This document shows, in pieces, positions 17,731 to 26,801 of a DNA stretch of 64,000 nucleotides (position 1 is the stretch's first letter; each line of letters starts with the position of its first letter). Location: assembly GCF_963677195.1 (NCBI RefSeq), contig NZ_OY781918.1, positions 980,923 through 1,044,922 on the forward strand. The letters run 5' to 3'. The notes beneath the pieces are model-generated. The model worked only from the letters and a program-made list of their open reading frames with translations, had not been told where the DNA came from and searched no databases. The position numbers and the translations under genes were made by a program. The stretch is from an uncultured Marinifilum sp. GTDB lineage: Bacteria; Bacteroidota; Bacteroidia; Bacteroidales; Marinifilaceae.

Positions 17731-18705
17731 ATGTATAGTTTTAAAGAACTTCAGGAAATAGTTCAAAAAGAAATTAATGGATTAGAATTTTCTACACCAC
17801 CCGAAGGGCTTTTTGAACCCATGAAATATATTTTGGGAATTGGAGGCAAACGACTTCGCCCTATTTTGGTACTTTTAAGTGCCAATTTATTTAAAGAAGA
17901 TTTAACAAAAGTTTATTTACCAGCAATTGGAATAGAGGTTTTTCATAACTTTACATTATTGCACGATGATGTTATGGATAATGCCCCAATTAGGCGTACA
18001 AAAGCAACCGTGCATGAAAAATGGAATAGCAATGTGGCTATCCTTTCTGGCGATGCAATGTCTATTAAGGCTTATCAGTACATAGGTAGTTGCGAAGATC
18101 ATCACCTACGCGATGTACTAAGCGTATTTAACCAAACAGCATTAGAAGTTTGTGAGGGGCAGCAATACGACATGGAATTCGAAGATCGAAAGAATGTGCA
18201 AGTAGAAGAGTACTTGGAGATGATTCGCTTAAAAACAGCTGTTCTTTTAGCAGGTAGCCTAAAAATGGGTGCCATTATGGGCGATGCCAATTTAAAAGAT
18301 GCTGATTTATTATATTACTTTGGAGTAAATTTAGGAATGGCATTTCAATTGCAAGACGATTTATTAGATGTGTTTGGTGATGAGGCTGTTTTTGGAAAGA
18401 AAATTGGTGGAGATATCATATCTAACAAAAAAACATTCCTGTTAATAAAAGCATTAGAGATAGCTAAAGGCAAAGAAAAAGAAGAATTAGATTTCTGGAT
18501 TAAAGCAGAGAACTTTGATCCCAAAGAAAAAATCGAGAGAGTAAAAGCAATCTATAAGAAACTTGGCGTTCAAAATTATTCTCAAAAAATGATTGATGAC
18601 TATTTCTCTTTGTGTCTTGAATATCTCGATAAAGTGAACGTTCAGGCAGAAAATAAGAAAGAACTTTACTCTTTAGTAAAAGGCTTAGTAAATAGATCTG
18701 TTTAA
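17731..18705 (+). CDS. Polyprenyl diphosphate synthase
   Basis: 324-residue trans-isoprenyl diphosphate synthase that condenses isopentenyl diphosphate onto an allylic primer; in this phylum it usually makes the side chain of menaquinone. Visible motifs are GGKRLRP near residue 47, the first aspartate-rich motif D79-D80-V-M-D83 followed by APIRR, and the second motif D209-D210-L-L-D213 in FQLQDDLLD. Length is normal. The residues before the first motif that set product length (FHNFTLLH) suggest a medium or long chain, but this cannot be fixed by eye. Confidence 0.9.
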   Translation: MYSFKELQEIVQKEINGLEFSTPPEGLFEPMKYILGIGGKRLRPILVLLSANLFKEDLTKVYLPAIGIEVFHNFTLLHDDVMDNAPIRRTKATVHEKWNSNVAILSGDAMSIKAYQYIGSCEDHHLRDVLSVFNQTALEVCEGQQYDMEFEDRKNVQVEEYLEMIRLKTAVLLAGSLKMGAIMGDANLKDADLLYYFGVNLGMAFQLQDDLLDVFGDEAVFGKKIGGDIISNKKTFLLIKALEIAKGKEKEELDFWIKAENFDPKEKIERVKAIYKKLGVQNYSQKMIDDYFSLCLEYLDKVNVQAENKKELYSLVKGLVNRSV

Positions 18706-18797
18706 GAATGTTAAAATTAATGATAAGATATCCTTTATTGACAAAAAATTTTAAATTTGTCTTTACGCTATATTAATGATCCAAAAAATTAATGTAA

Positions 18798-20309
<1,512 letters not shown>

Positions 20310-20389
20310 TCAAGTATAAAGGTGAAAGTTAAAAAGTAAAAGGTATTTTTTACTGATAACTGAGAATTATTAATTGATAATTGAAAAAT

Positions 20390-20629
20390 ATGCATTTAGA
20401 AATTGTAACACCCGAGAAAAAACTTTATTCCGGAGAAGTTGTATTGGTGCAATTACCTGGTAAGGATGGATCTTTCGAGATACTGAAAAATCATGCTCCA
20501 ATTGTATCATCTCTTGGCAAAGGAACTTTAAAATTAAGATCCGAAAGTGGCGAAGAAATTTTCTTTGAGCTTAATGGAGGTGTTGTTGAATGTCAGAAAA
20601 ATGTAATCTCTGTATTAGCAGATAGCTAG
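20390..20629 (+). CDS. atpC: ATP synthase F1 subunit epsilon
   Basis: 79-residue epsilon subunit, beta-sandwich domain only (MHLEIVTPEKKLYSGEVVLV ... LPGKDGSFEILKNHAPIVSSL). It is shorter than the roughly 130-residue form of E. coli because the C-terminal helical hairpin is absent, as is common in Bacteroidota; that hairpin inhibits the enzyme elsewhere. The ATG at 20390 is chosen over a TTG three codons upstream. The 80-bp gap after atpD is AT-rich. Confidence 0.93.
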   Translation: MHLEIVTPEKKLYSGEVVLVQLPGKDGSFEILKNHAPIVSSLGKGTLKLRSESGEEIFFELNGGVVECQKNVISVLADS

Positions 20630-20660
20630 AAAATAATATTGATTTAAAATTAATATAGGA

Positions 20661-20691
20661 GAGCCTGGAATGTTAATTCCGGGCTTTTTTT
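20661..20691 (+). terminator. Terminator after atpC
   Basis: AGCCTGGAA (20662-20670) and TTCCGGGCT (20677-20685) with a TGTTAA loop, followed by TTTTTTT. Confidence 0.88.
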
Positions 20692-20805
20692 ATTCTGGAT
20701 TTGAGAGCTTAGCCCCATGAAGTTGCCTGAATTAATTATTTTTGTGAATTGTTTAAGTAAATATTATCTCAAATCTAGTATCTAACATCTCATATCTAAA
20801 AAGAA

Positions 20806-21843
20806 ATGCCTAAAAAATTCCTAATCATACGATTTAGTTCCATTGGCGATATCATTCAATGCATGACCACTGTTGATGGTATCCTGAATCATTATCCCGA
20901 TGCCGAAATACATTGGATAGCTAGAAAAGATATGTCTTCTTTTTTGGCCATGGATCAGCGTATTCATAAAGTGTGGGGATTTGATCGTGAAAAAGGATTT
21001 AAGGGCCTATTAACACAGGCAAAGCAGCTTAAAAAGGAAAAGTTCGACTATGTGTACGATGCACATTCAAATGTTCGCTCCATTATTTTAAAAACGATTT
21101 TGACACCATTATGGAAACGTTGTTTTGGAATTGGACCAAAATTTACCATGCGTAGCAAAGATCGAATCAAAAGAATATTACTTTTTAAATTCGGAATTGA
21201 TCGCTTTCCAATGCCTTTCAAAGGAATGCTATCCTTTCGGAAACCATTAGAAAAATGGGGAATTAATGATTATTCAAAAGTGAATGAAGATTGGTTTTTT
21301 CCTGCTGACTTAAAGAAGAAAATGAATCTGCAAGTATTTGAAAGCCTAAAAGGGGAGAATAATAAGTTGGTGACTTTGGTGCCATCTGCGGCCTGGAAAA
21401 TGAAACGATGGCCTGTGTCGCATTGGCAGAAGCTGGTGAGCTTACTTCCCGATTATAATTTTATGATATTGGCTGGCCCTGATGATGTTTTCTGCAAAGA
21501 AATTGAAAATGAAGCACCAGATAGAATCTTAAACTTGGCTGGAAAAACGAACCTACTGGAATCCTGTTATCTTACGCAAAAATCTAATTTGGTGATTTCA
21601 GGTGATACCGGATTTTTACATGCTGCCGATAAATTTAAAGTTAAATCTTTATCCTTAATGGGACCAACTGCTTTTGGTTTTACTACTGGAAATCATATCA
21701 AAACATTGGAAGTTGACATGAAATGTCGCCCTTGCACAAAAGATGGATCCGGAAAATGCAAAATGAAAATTTACCAACAATGCATGGTCGATATTACGCC
21801 TAAGTGGGTAGCCGATGAGGTAAAAATGTTAATGGAATCTTAA
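20806..21843 (+). CDS. Glycosyltransferase family 9 (heptosyltransferase-like)
   Basis: 345-residue GT-B enzyme of the ADP-heptose:LPS heptosyltransferase family. N-terminal signature: LIIRFSSIGDIIQCMTTV. The C-terminal donor-binding stretch includes LVTLVPSAAWKMKRWP near residue 185 and ISGDTGFLHAADKFKVKSL near residue 265. It has no signal peptide and acts at the cytoplasmic face in building the LPS core or a related glycolipid. A Cys-rich tail (CRPCTKDGSGKCKMKIYQQC) is typical of many GT9 members. It stands alone between atpC and a peroxidase. Confidence 0.88.
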   Translation: MPKKFLIIRFSSIGDIIQCMTTVDGILNHYPDAEIHWIARKDMSSFLAMDQRIHKVWGFDREKGFKGLLTQAKQLKKEKFDYVYDAHSNVRSIILKTILTPLWKRCFGIGPKFTMRSKDRIKRILLFKFGIDRFPMPFKGMLSFRKPLEKWGINDYSKVNEDWFFPADLKKKMNLQVFESLKGENNKLVTLVPSAAWKMKRWPVSHWQKLVSLLPDYNFMILAGPDDVFCKEIENEAPDRILNLAGKTNLLESCYLTQKSNLVISGDTGFLHAADKFKVKSLSLMGPTAFGFTTGNHIKTLEVDMKCRPCTKDGSGKCKMKIYQQCMVDITPKWVADEVKMLMES

Positions 21844-21922
21844 AACAGACTTTTAGGTGTTTTTTTTCTTCCTGCTTCGTGATTTTTATGATATCTTAGA
21901 TTAGTCATGAGATATGAGACGC

Positions 21923-21989
21923 GAGATTTGAGAAATTTATTCATTTGAAATTGTCTATTTTCGTAAATAGACAAATTTTCTCAGATCTC
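21923..21989. repeat. Nested inverted repeat upstream of the glutathione peroxidase gene
   Basis: Outer arms GAGATTTGAGAA (21923-21934) and TTCTCAGATCTC (21978-21989) match at 11 of 12 positions. Inner arms TTGTCTATTT (21951-21960) and AAATAGACAA (21965-21974) are perfect, with a TCGT loop. There is no T-run after the outer arm. It may be a small mobile or regulatory repeat, or a weak terminator for the GT9 gene. Confidence 0.6.
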
Positions 21990-22022
21990 ATCTAGTATCT
22001 CTTATCTAAAAATCTAAACAAA

Positions 22023-22688
22023 ATGAAGAAATTAGCATTACTACTAATTGTTTTAGTAGGAGTTTATACCAATCAGTCTATTGCACAGTTCAAAAAGAAG
22101 AAAGAAAGTAAGAAAGAATGCTGTTCTAAAAAAAAATGCGACGGTAAAAAGTTCTATAGCTTTAAAATGAACTCTCTGCAAGGCGAAGAGCTTAGCCTTA
22201 GTAAGTACAAAGGAAAAGTAGTATTGGTTGTTAATACGGCCAGTAAATGTGGTTTAACTCCTCAATATAAAGGTTTGGAAGCCATGTATAAAAAATACAA
22301 AGATCAGGGCTTTGTAATTTTAGGTTTTCCAAGTAATCAATTTGCTAAACAAGAGCCGGGTTCTTCAGAAGAAATAGCAAGCTTTTGTCAAAAGAATTAT
22401 GGCGTAAGCTTTCCAATGTTCGAGAAAATTGAAGTAAGAGGTGAGAATGCTCATCCTTTATATAAAATGCTTACTTCAGAGAAATCATTTAAAGGATTCG
22501 ATGATTCTGAATCGGGTCAGAAATTTAAAGGATTTATCAGCAAAAAATTTCCTGAGATATATGAAGGAGATGGAATTAAATGGAACTTTACAAAATTCCT
22601 GATTGATAGAAATGGGAAAGTGGTTCAGCGAATTGAACCCAATATAACTCCTGAGAGTTTTGAGGAAGATGTAAAGAAATTATTGTAA
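22023..22688 (+). CDS. Glutathione peroxidase family protein, exported
   Basis: 221-residue peroxidase of thioredoxin fold. The peroxidatic cysteine is Cys76 in NTASKCGLTPQY, with the Gln of GFPSNQF and the Trp of WNFTKFL completing the usual catalytic set. It uses cysteine, not selenocysteine. A signal peptide (residues 1-21, cut after SIAQ or nearby) directs export. Before the catalytic domain is an unusual Lys/Cys-rich segment (residues 23-43, Cys33, Cys34 and Cys39). It removes organic peroxides in the periplasm with thioredoxin-type donors. It is convergent with the lipid kinase gene. Confidence 0.9.
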   Translation: MKKLALLLIVLVGVYTNQSIAQFKKKKESKKECCSKKKCDGKKFYSFKMNSLQGEELSLSKYKGKVVLVVNTASKCGLTPQYKGLEAMYKKYKDQGFVILGFPSNQFAKQEPGSSEEIASFCQKNYGVSFPMFEKIEVRGENAHPLYKMLTSEKSFKGFDDSESGQKFKGFISKKFPEIYEGDGIKWNFTKFLIDRNGKVVQRIEPNITPESFEEDVKKLL

Positions 22689-22690
22689 TT

Positions 22691-22718
22691 AAAAAGAGCT
22701 CCTTATGGAGCTTTTTTT
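22691..22718. terminator. Terminator between peroxidase and lipid kinase genes
   Basis: AAAAAGAGCTCC-TTAT-GGAGCTTTTTTT, symmetrical with A and T runs, so it works in both directions. It reaches the stop codon of the minus-strand gene. Confidence 0.88.
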
Positions 22719-23604
22719 ATGAATTAAATTGGGTAAATATTTTCAAACTTTTTGGATCTATCTTTAAGTTAATTGTATTTCCAAAGATTACTGCTTCTCC
22801 ATCAACATGTCCTAAGTCAGATTTTTGATGGATTTTTATTTGATCAACAATAAGTTCTTTAAAAAGTGATGATGAATTTATTTTTTTCGAAAATAAATTC
22901 ATCACTAAAGCAGGAATTTGGTACCATTTAGGTTTTTGCAGAAGACAAATATTCATTTTCCCGTCATCAATTTTTGCTTTTGGAGCAATAAATGCATTAT
23001 TGCCAAATTGAGAGGAGTTACAAAAACTCAGCATCATTCCTTTTTCTATTTTTGCAATAGAATTGTTTTTAAGCTCAAACTCCTGTGTTTTAAAGGTTCT
23101 GAAACATTTTAAACTTGCTTTTATATAAGTAATCAAGCCTCTGGAATTCATTTTCTCAAATTCATGAGAAATTTTTGCATCGAAACCAATACCTGCAACA
23201 TTTACAAGTCTATATTCGTTAGCTGAGATTGTATCCATTTCCTGGATATTAGCTTTGTTTATCCACTGAATTGCCTTTTTTGGATTCATAGGAATTCCAA
23301 GATGACGAGCCAATCCATTTCCCGATCCACAAGGGATTATACCTAATGCAGTAGCAGAAAAAGCAAGAGCTCTCGAAATTTCATTTATTGTTCCATCTCC
23401 GCCAACTGCTATTATTGCCTTATATCCATTTTTAACAGCATCTTTGGCCAGTTCATATCCATGTCCGGCATATTTAGTTAGTTTGTAATCAGCCTTAAAT
23501 TTTTTTTGGTTCAGATATTTTTTTAAAACAGAGGTAATCTGTTTTTGTTTTCCTGTTCCTGAAACGGGATTAATGATAATGAGTGTTTTATAAGCTTTAT
23601 CCAT
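22717..23604 (-). CDS. Diacylglycerol kinase-like lipid kinase
   Basis: About 295 residues with the diacylglycerol/sphingosine kinase catalytic fold: IIINPVSGTGKQ at the start, the nucleotide motif AVGGDGTINEISRAL near residue 67, and GIIPCGSGNGLARHLG near residue 92. It phosphorylates a lipid such as diacylglycerol, feeding it back into phospholipid synthesis. The Met at 23604 is chosen; an ATG three codons upstream is possible. It is the last minus-strand gene of the envelope block, but has its own spacing from the sulfatase-fold gene. Confidence 0.88.
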   Translation of the reverse strand: MDKAYKTLIIINPVSGTGKQKQITSVLKKYLNQKKFKADYKLTKYAGHGYELAKDAVKNGYKAIIAVGGDGTINEISRALAFSATALGIIPCGSGNGLARHLGIPMNPKKAIQWINKANIQEMDTISANEYRLVNVAGIGFDAKISHEFEKMNSRGLITYIKASLKCFRTFKTQEFELKNNSIAKIEKGMMLSFCNSSQFGNNAFIAPKAKIDDGKMNICLLQKPKWYQIPALVMNLFSKKINSSSLFKELIVDQIKIHQKSDLGHVDGEAVIFGNTINLKIDPKSLKIFTQFNS

Positions 23605-23624
23605 TGTATGCATAAGGTATAAGA

Positions 23625-23655
23625 TTCAGGAATATGGATCATTCATATTCCTGAA
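23625..23655. other. Hairpin downstream of the sulfatase-fold gene
   Basis: TTCAGGAATATG and CATATTCCTGAA form a perfect 12-bp stem with a 7-base loop, 8 bp after the minus-strand stop codon. It is probably a terminator, although the T-run is poor. Confidence 0.6.
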
Positions 23656-23662
23656 AATTCAA

Positions 23663-25573
23663 TTATTGAACAAAATTAAATTTCTTATTCTGAAATAGAT
23701 AACTTGCTGTTTGATAGTAGGTAATAGCATCGTAAAGTTCTGTCTTATCTACCTGAGAGGCTTCTTGTTCCATATCAGATATTTTAAATGCTTCGGTTCG
23801 TTTGGTTGGCAATTGAACGGTTAATTTATTATTTTCTAATAAACCAATTTTTTGATATGTTCCTATTAAGGCTCTGTTTGGATTATTTAGTAATATGTCC
23901 TTTCCAAAGAATTTTGATGTATAATCCATATTTAAGAGTCCCATAATAGTGGGAGCAAAATCAATTTGAGAACACAAAGTATTAATTTCTTTGGGTTTAA
24001 TAATATTAGGAGCATAAATCAGTAAAGGAATATGATATTTTTTAACCGGCAGAGATGTTTTACCAGCACTTGATGCGCAATGATCTGCAACAATTACAAA
24101 AAGGGTATTATCGAACCATTTATGCTTTTTTGCCTCACGTAAAAATTTAGCAATGGCATAATCGGTATATTTTACAGCTCCTTTTCTTCCGGTATGCGAA
24201 GGAATATCAATTTTACCTTCAGGATAAGTATAAGGACGATGGTTAGAAGTAGTCATGATGAAATTATGAAATGCTTTGCCTTCAGAATAAGCCTTGTCGG
24301 CTACCTGTGCTGCTTTGGCAAATAAATCTTCATCACAAACCCCCCAGGCATTTTCAAAGGTGATTTCATTCTTTTCAAAATTCTTCTTATCAACAATATT
24401 ATAACCACTATTACCAAAAAAGTAATTCATATTGTCGAAATAACCATTACCGGCATATATGAAATTGGTGTTGTAACCTTTAGATTTTAAGATACTTCCC
24501 AATGTAAACATATTTTCATTGTTGGGACGTTTTACAATTGAATATCCAGGTGTTGGTGGTAAAGAAAGGCTTAAGGCTTCCATAGCACGAACGGTTCTGG
24601 TTCCGGTTGCATAGAAATTGGTAAAAAATAGAGATTGCTGAGCAATGGTATCCAAATTGGGAGTAATCTTATCCTTAGAGCCAAATTTGGTGAAAAATGA
24701 ACCACTCAGACTTTCTACTGTAATCATCATTACATTATACTTCCTGGCATCTCCATCATAGGTAATTTTTCTTTTTACATCGAAAATGTCATCGCTAGTA
24801 AATTCGCTATTGGATGTTTTAAGAAGCTTTCGCAGATTGATAAAAGCTTTCTTATCATCAATAGATTGATAAAATGATTTATAGTCTAATTCGTTATTTC
24901 TAAAGGCAGAGAAAATTTGGTAGATACCATTGTGAGCCAATTCATTTGAGTAGGTATTATCTTGAATTTCGGCCGTTGTTTTATCTATGGTAAAAAAGGC
25001 CAGGACGGGCAGTGTCAAAAGAATTAAACTGGTTGTAAATCGAGACACAAAGCGCGATTTAGAGTTGATACTTGTATCGAAATGCTTTTTCACAATTGCA
25101 AATATTCCTGCCGAGAGAAGGAGCATTCCCATAATTATAATTGGCATTGGATACGATTCTTTAATATTTGAGATTACCTCGTGGGTATAAACCAGATAAT
25201 CAACTGCAATAAAATTGTAGCGGGCACTAAATTCTTCCCAGAAAAACCATTCTCCTATTCCCGAAAACACAAGAATACCAATACTTACAACAAAGAAACC
25301 GTAGGATATTTTACGATGAATGTTTGAATTGAATATTTTATCGGGTACAACAAGTAAGTAAAAGACAAATGGAATGATGAAATAGGAAATAGTTATTAAA
25401 TCGTAGAACAAACCAAAGCAGTAAATTTGAAGCAATCGAACAAGATTTAAATCAACATTTTGAATGTCAGTAAGAAGTAGAATGGTTCTAACCAAAAAAG
25501 AAAGTGCGAGGAAAATAAAACTAAATATTACAAGACCTCCATAACGACTTTGCAGGATGCTTTTGAATTTCAT
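23663..25573 (-). CDS. Sulfatase-fold phosphotransferase (LtaS/MdoB/EptA type)
   Basis: 636 residues: five N-terminal membrane segments (about 13-35, 47-75, 87-107, 144-162, 182-197) and a periplasmic alkaline-phosphatase-fold domain. Metal-site candidates are Glu287 (MITVESLSGSF), a threonine nucleophile in ATGTRT (Thr325 or Thr327), and the late VIVADHCASS motif. Relatives move phosphoglycerol or phosphoethanolamine onto glycans or lipid A. Because Gram-negative cells have no lipoteichoic acid, a lipid A or LPS phosphoethanolamine role is more likely. Its promoter region carries the same direct repeat as the neighbouring lipid-sugar operon (25622-25640), suggesting joint control. Confidence 0.85.
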   Translation of the reverse strand: MKFKSILQSRYGGLVIFSFIFLALSFLVRTILLLTDIQNVDLNLVRLLQIYCFGLFYDLITISYFIIPFVFYLLVVPDKIFNSNIHRKISYGFFVVSIGILVFSGIGEWFFWEEFSARYNFIAVDYLVYTHEVISNIKESYPMPIIIMGMLLLSAGIFAIVKKHFDTSINSKSRFVSRFTTSLILLTLPVLAFFTIDKTTAEIQDNTYSNELAHNGIYQIFSAFRNNELDYKSFYQSIDDKKAFINLRKLLKTSNSEFTSDDIFDVKRKITYDGDARKYNVMMITVESLSGSFFTKFGSKDKITPNLDTIAQQSLFFTNFYATGTRTVRAMEALSLSLPPTPGYSIVKRPNNENMFTLGSILKSKGYNTNFIYAGNGYFDNMNYFFGNSGYNIVDKKNFEKNEITFENAWGVCDEDLFAKAAQVADKAYSEGKAFHNFIMTTSNHRPYTYPEGKIDIPSHTGRKGAVKYTDYAIAKFLREAKKHKWFDNTLFVIVADHCASSAGKTSLPVKKYHIPLLIYAPNIIKPKEINTLCSQIDFAPTIMGLLNMDYTSKFFGKDILLNNPNRALIGTYQKIGLLENNKLTVQLPTKRTEAFKISDMEQEASQVDKTELYDAITYYQTASYLFQNKKFNFVQ

Positions 25574-25604
25574 ATTATTGAATTGTTGACTTTGATAAAT
25601 GACT

Positions 25605-25640
25605 CAAAGAAAGAGGTGAGTTCTAACAAAAATCTAACAA
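25605..25640 (-). promoter_or_regulatory. Response-regulator box and -7 element, sulfatase-fold gene
   Basis: Read on the minus strand: TTGTTAGA-TTT-TTGTTAGA (25640 to 25622), nine bases, then TTTCTTTG (25612 to 25605), close to the TAnnTTTG -7 element. The box takes the place of the -33 element, as at activated promoters. A 20-bp core is identical to that at 29944-29963. It lies 49 bp upstream of the start codon. Confidence 0.75.
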
Positions 25641-25684
25641 TTCGCCCCTTATTGACTTGTAACCTGTAGAAAATTTTGAAGAAT

Positions 25685-25710
25685 AAAAAAAGGTCCATAA
25701 ATGGACCTTA
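25685..25710 (-). terminator. Terminator after the epimerase gene
   Basis: On the minus strand, AAGGTCCAT and ATGGACCTT form a 9-bp stem followed by a run of seven T (25691 to 25685). It ends the GT2-led operon before the sulfatase-fold gene, so the latter needs its own promoter. Confidence 0.85.
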
Positions 25711-25789
25711 AGAAAATGGATTTTTAAAAAATAAATATAGGATTGATGAACTATAAATCTCTTTGTTTGTATTCTTCGATATTATAAAT

Positions 25790-26797
25790 CTAAATTTTAG
25801 CTGATATTACTGCTGACTCTTTATTTTTGAACCAGTTAATAAATATATCTATTCCCTCTTCAAAAGGTACTTTTGGACTGTAGCCAATCAAATCTCTGGC
25901 TTTGGAGATATCGGCATATGTTTGCTCAACATCACCAGCTTGCATTGGTAATTGATTAATGATCGGAGTAACAGCACAATTTTTTGCAATTACCTCAATC
26001 ATCGTACTCAGCTGAATAGGATAACTATTACCAAGGTTAATGGTGTTAAATACCGAATGATTTGCAAACAAGTATTCACAAGTTTTTACAATTCCATCAA
26101 CGGTATCATCTACAAACGTATAATCTCGAGCTGTTGAACCGTCTCCAAACATTGGAATCGGTTCGTTGTTATGAATGAGTTTTACAAATTTATTAATAGC
26201 CAAATCGGGGCGTTGACGAGGGCCAAATACCGTAAAGAATCTCATGTTTACAATATCTAAATTGTACAGGTGGTGGTAAGAGTGATTTAAAATTTCACAT
26301 GCTTTTTTCGAAAAAGCATAGGGTGAAATAACATGATCAACGTTCTGATCTTCGGTAAACGGAACCGCTTTATTGTTTCCATATACCGATGATGATGAGG
26401 CAAAGGCCATTTTGTTGATATTCTTAATTCTCATAAAATCCAGTAGGTTGCGGGTTGCACTAATGTTACTATCGATGTATCCCTGCGGATCCTCAATAGA
26501 TGGCCTTACACCAGCTTTACCTGCTAAATGAACCACCAATGAAATATTCTCATTTATTACATTTAAGCTGGCATTTTGACACAGGTCTAACTGATAGAAT
26601 TTAAATGATTTGTTGTTTTTAAATCCAGCCATATTTTCCATTTTTAAATCAATAGAATAGAAAGGATCAAAATTATCGATACCTACAACATTATAATCTA
26701 GAGTTAACAGTTTTTCACACAAATGAGAACCTATAAATCCTGCACATCCTGTCACTAAAATTGTTTTTTTCTCTGTGGTATTAAAATGAACTTTCAT
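25790..26797 (-). CDS. NAD-dependent epimerase (UDP-glucuronate 4-epimerase-like)
   Basis: 335-residue extended short-chain dehydrogenase. The NAD-binding TGCAGFIGSHLCEKL lies near residue 16, the ASSSSVYG strand near residue 132, and the catalytic Tyr-x3-Lys in SPYAFSKKACE near residue 160. Length and the RFFTVFGPRQRPD stretch fit sugar-nucleotide 4-epimerases acting on UDP-glucuronate. It is the last gene of a tight operon (4 bp after the ArnT-like gene), so it probably supplies the sugar donor that the operon puts on lipid A or another envelope lipid. Confidence 0.85.
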   Translation of the reverse strand: MKVHFNTTEKKTILVTGCAGFIGSHLCEKLLTLDYNVVGIDNFDPFYSIDLKMENMAGFKNNKSFKFYQLDLCQNASLNVINENISLVVHLAGKAGVRPSIEDPQGYIDSNISATRNLLDFMRIKNINKMAFASSSSVYGNNKAVPFTEDQNVDHVISPYAFSKKACEILNHSYHHLYNLDIVNMRFFTVFGPRQRPDLAINKFVKLIHNNEPIPMFGDGSTARDYTFVDDTVDGIVKTCEYLFANHSVFNTINLGNSYPIQLSTMIEVIAKNCAVTPIINQLPMQAGDVEQTYADISKARDLIGYSPKVPFEEGIDIFINWFKNKESAVISAKI

Positions 26798-26801
26798 GGG
26801 A

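Noticed and set aside
20764..20804. TATCT-rich strings before 20806, 22023 and 33441 as a CRISPR-like or strict repeat
   Set aside because: The strings are similar but not identical, have no regular spacing and no cas genes nearby.
22248..22250. Possible selenocysteine at the glutathione peroxidase active site
   Set aside because: The codon is TGT (Cys76), not TGA, and no selenocysteine insertion element is needed.
23663..25573. Lipoteichoic acid synthase
   Set aside because: The fold fits, but the organism is Gram-negative; a phosphoethanolamine or phosphoglycerol transferase for the outer envelope is more sensible.
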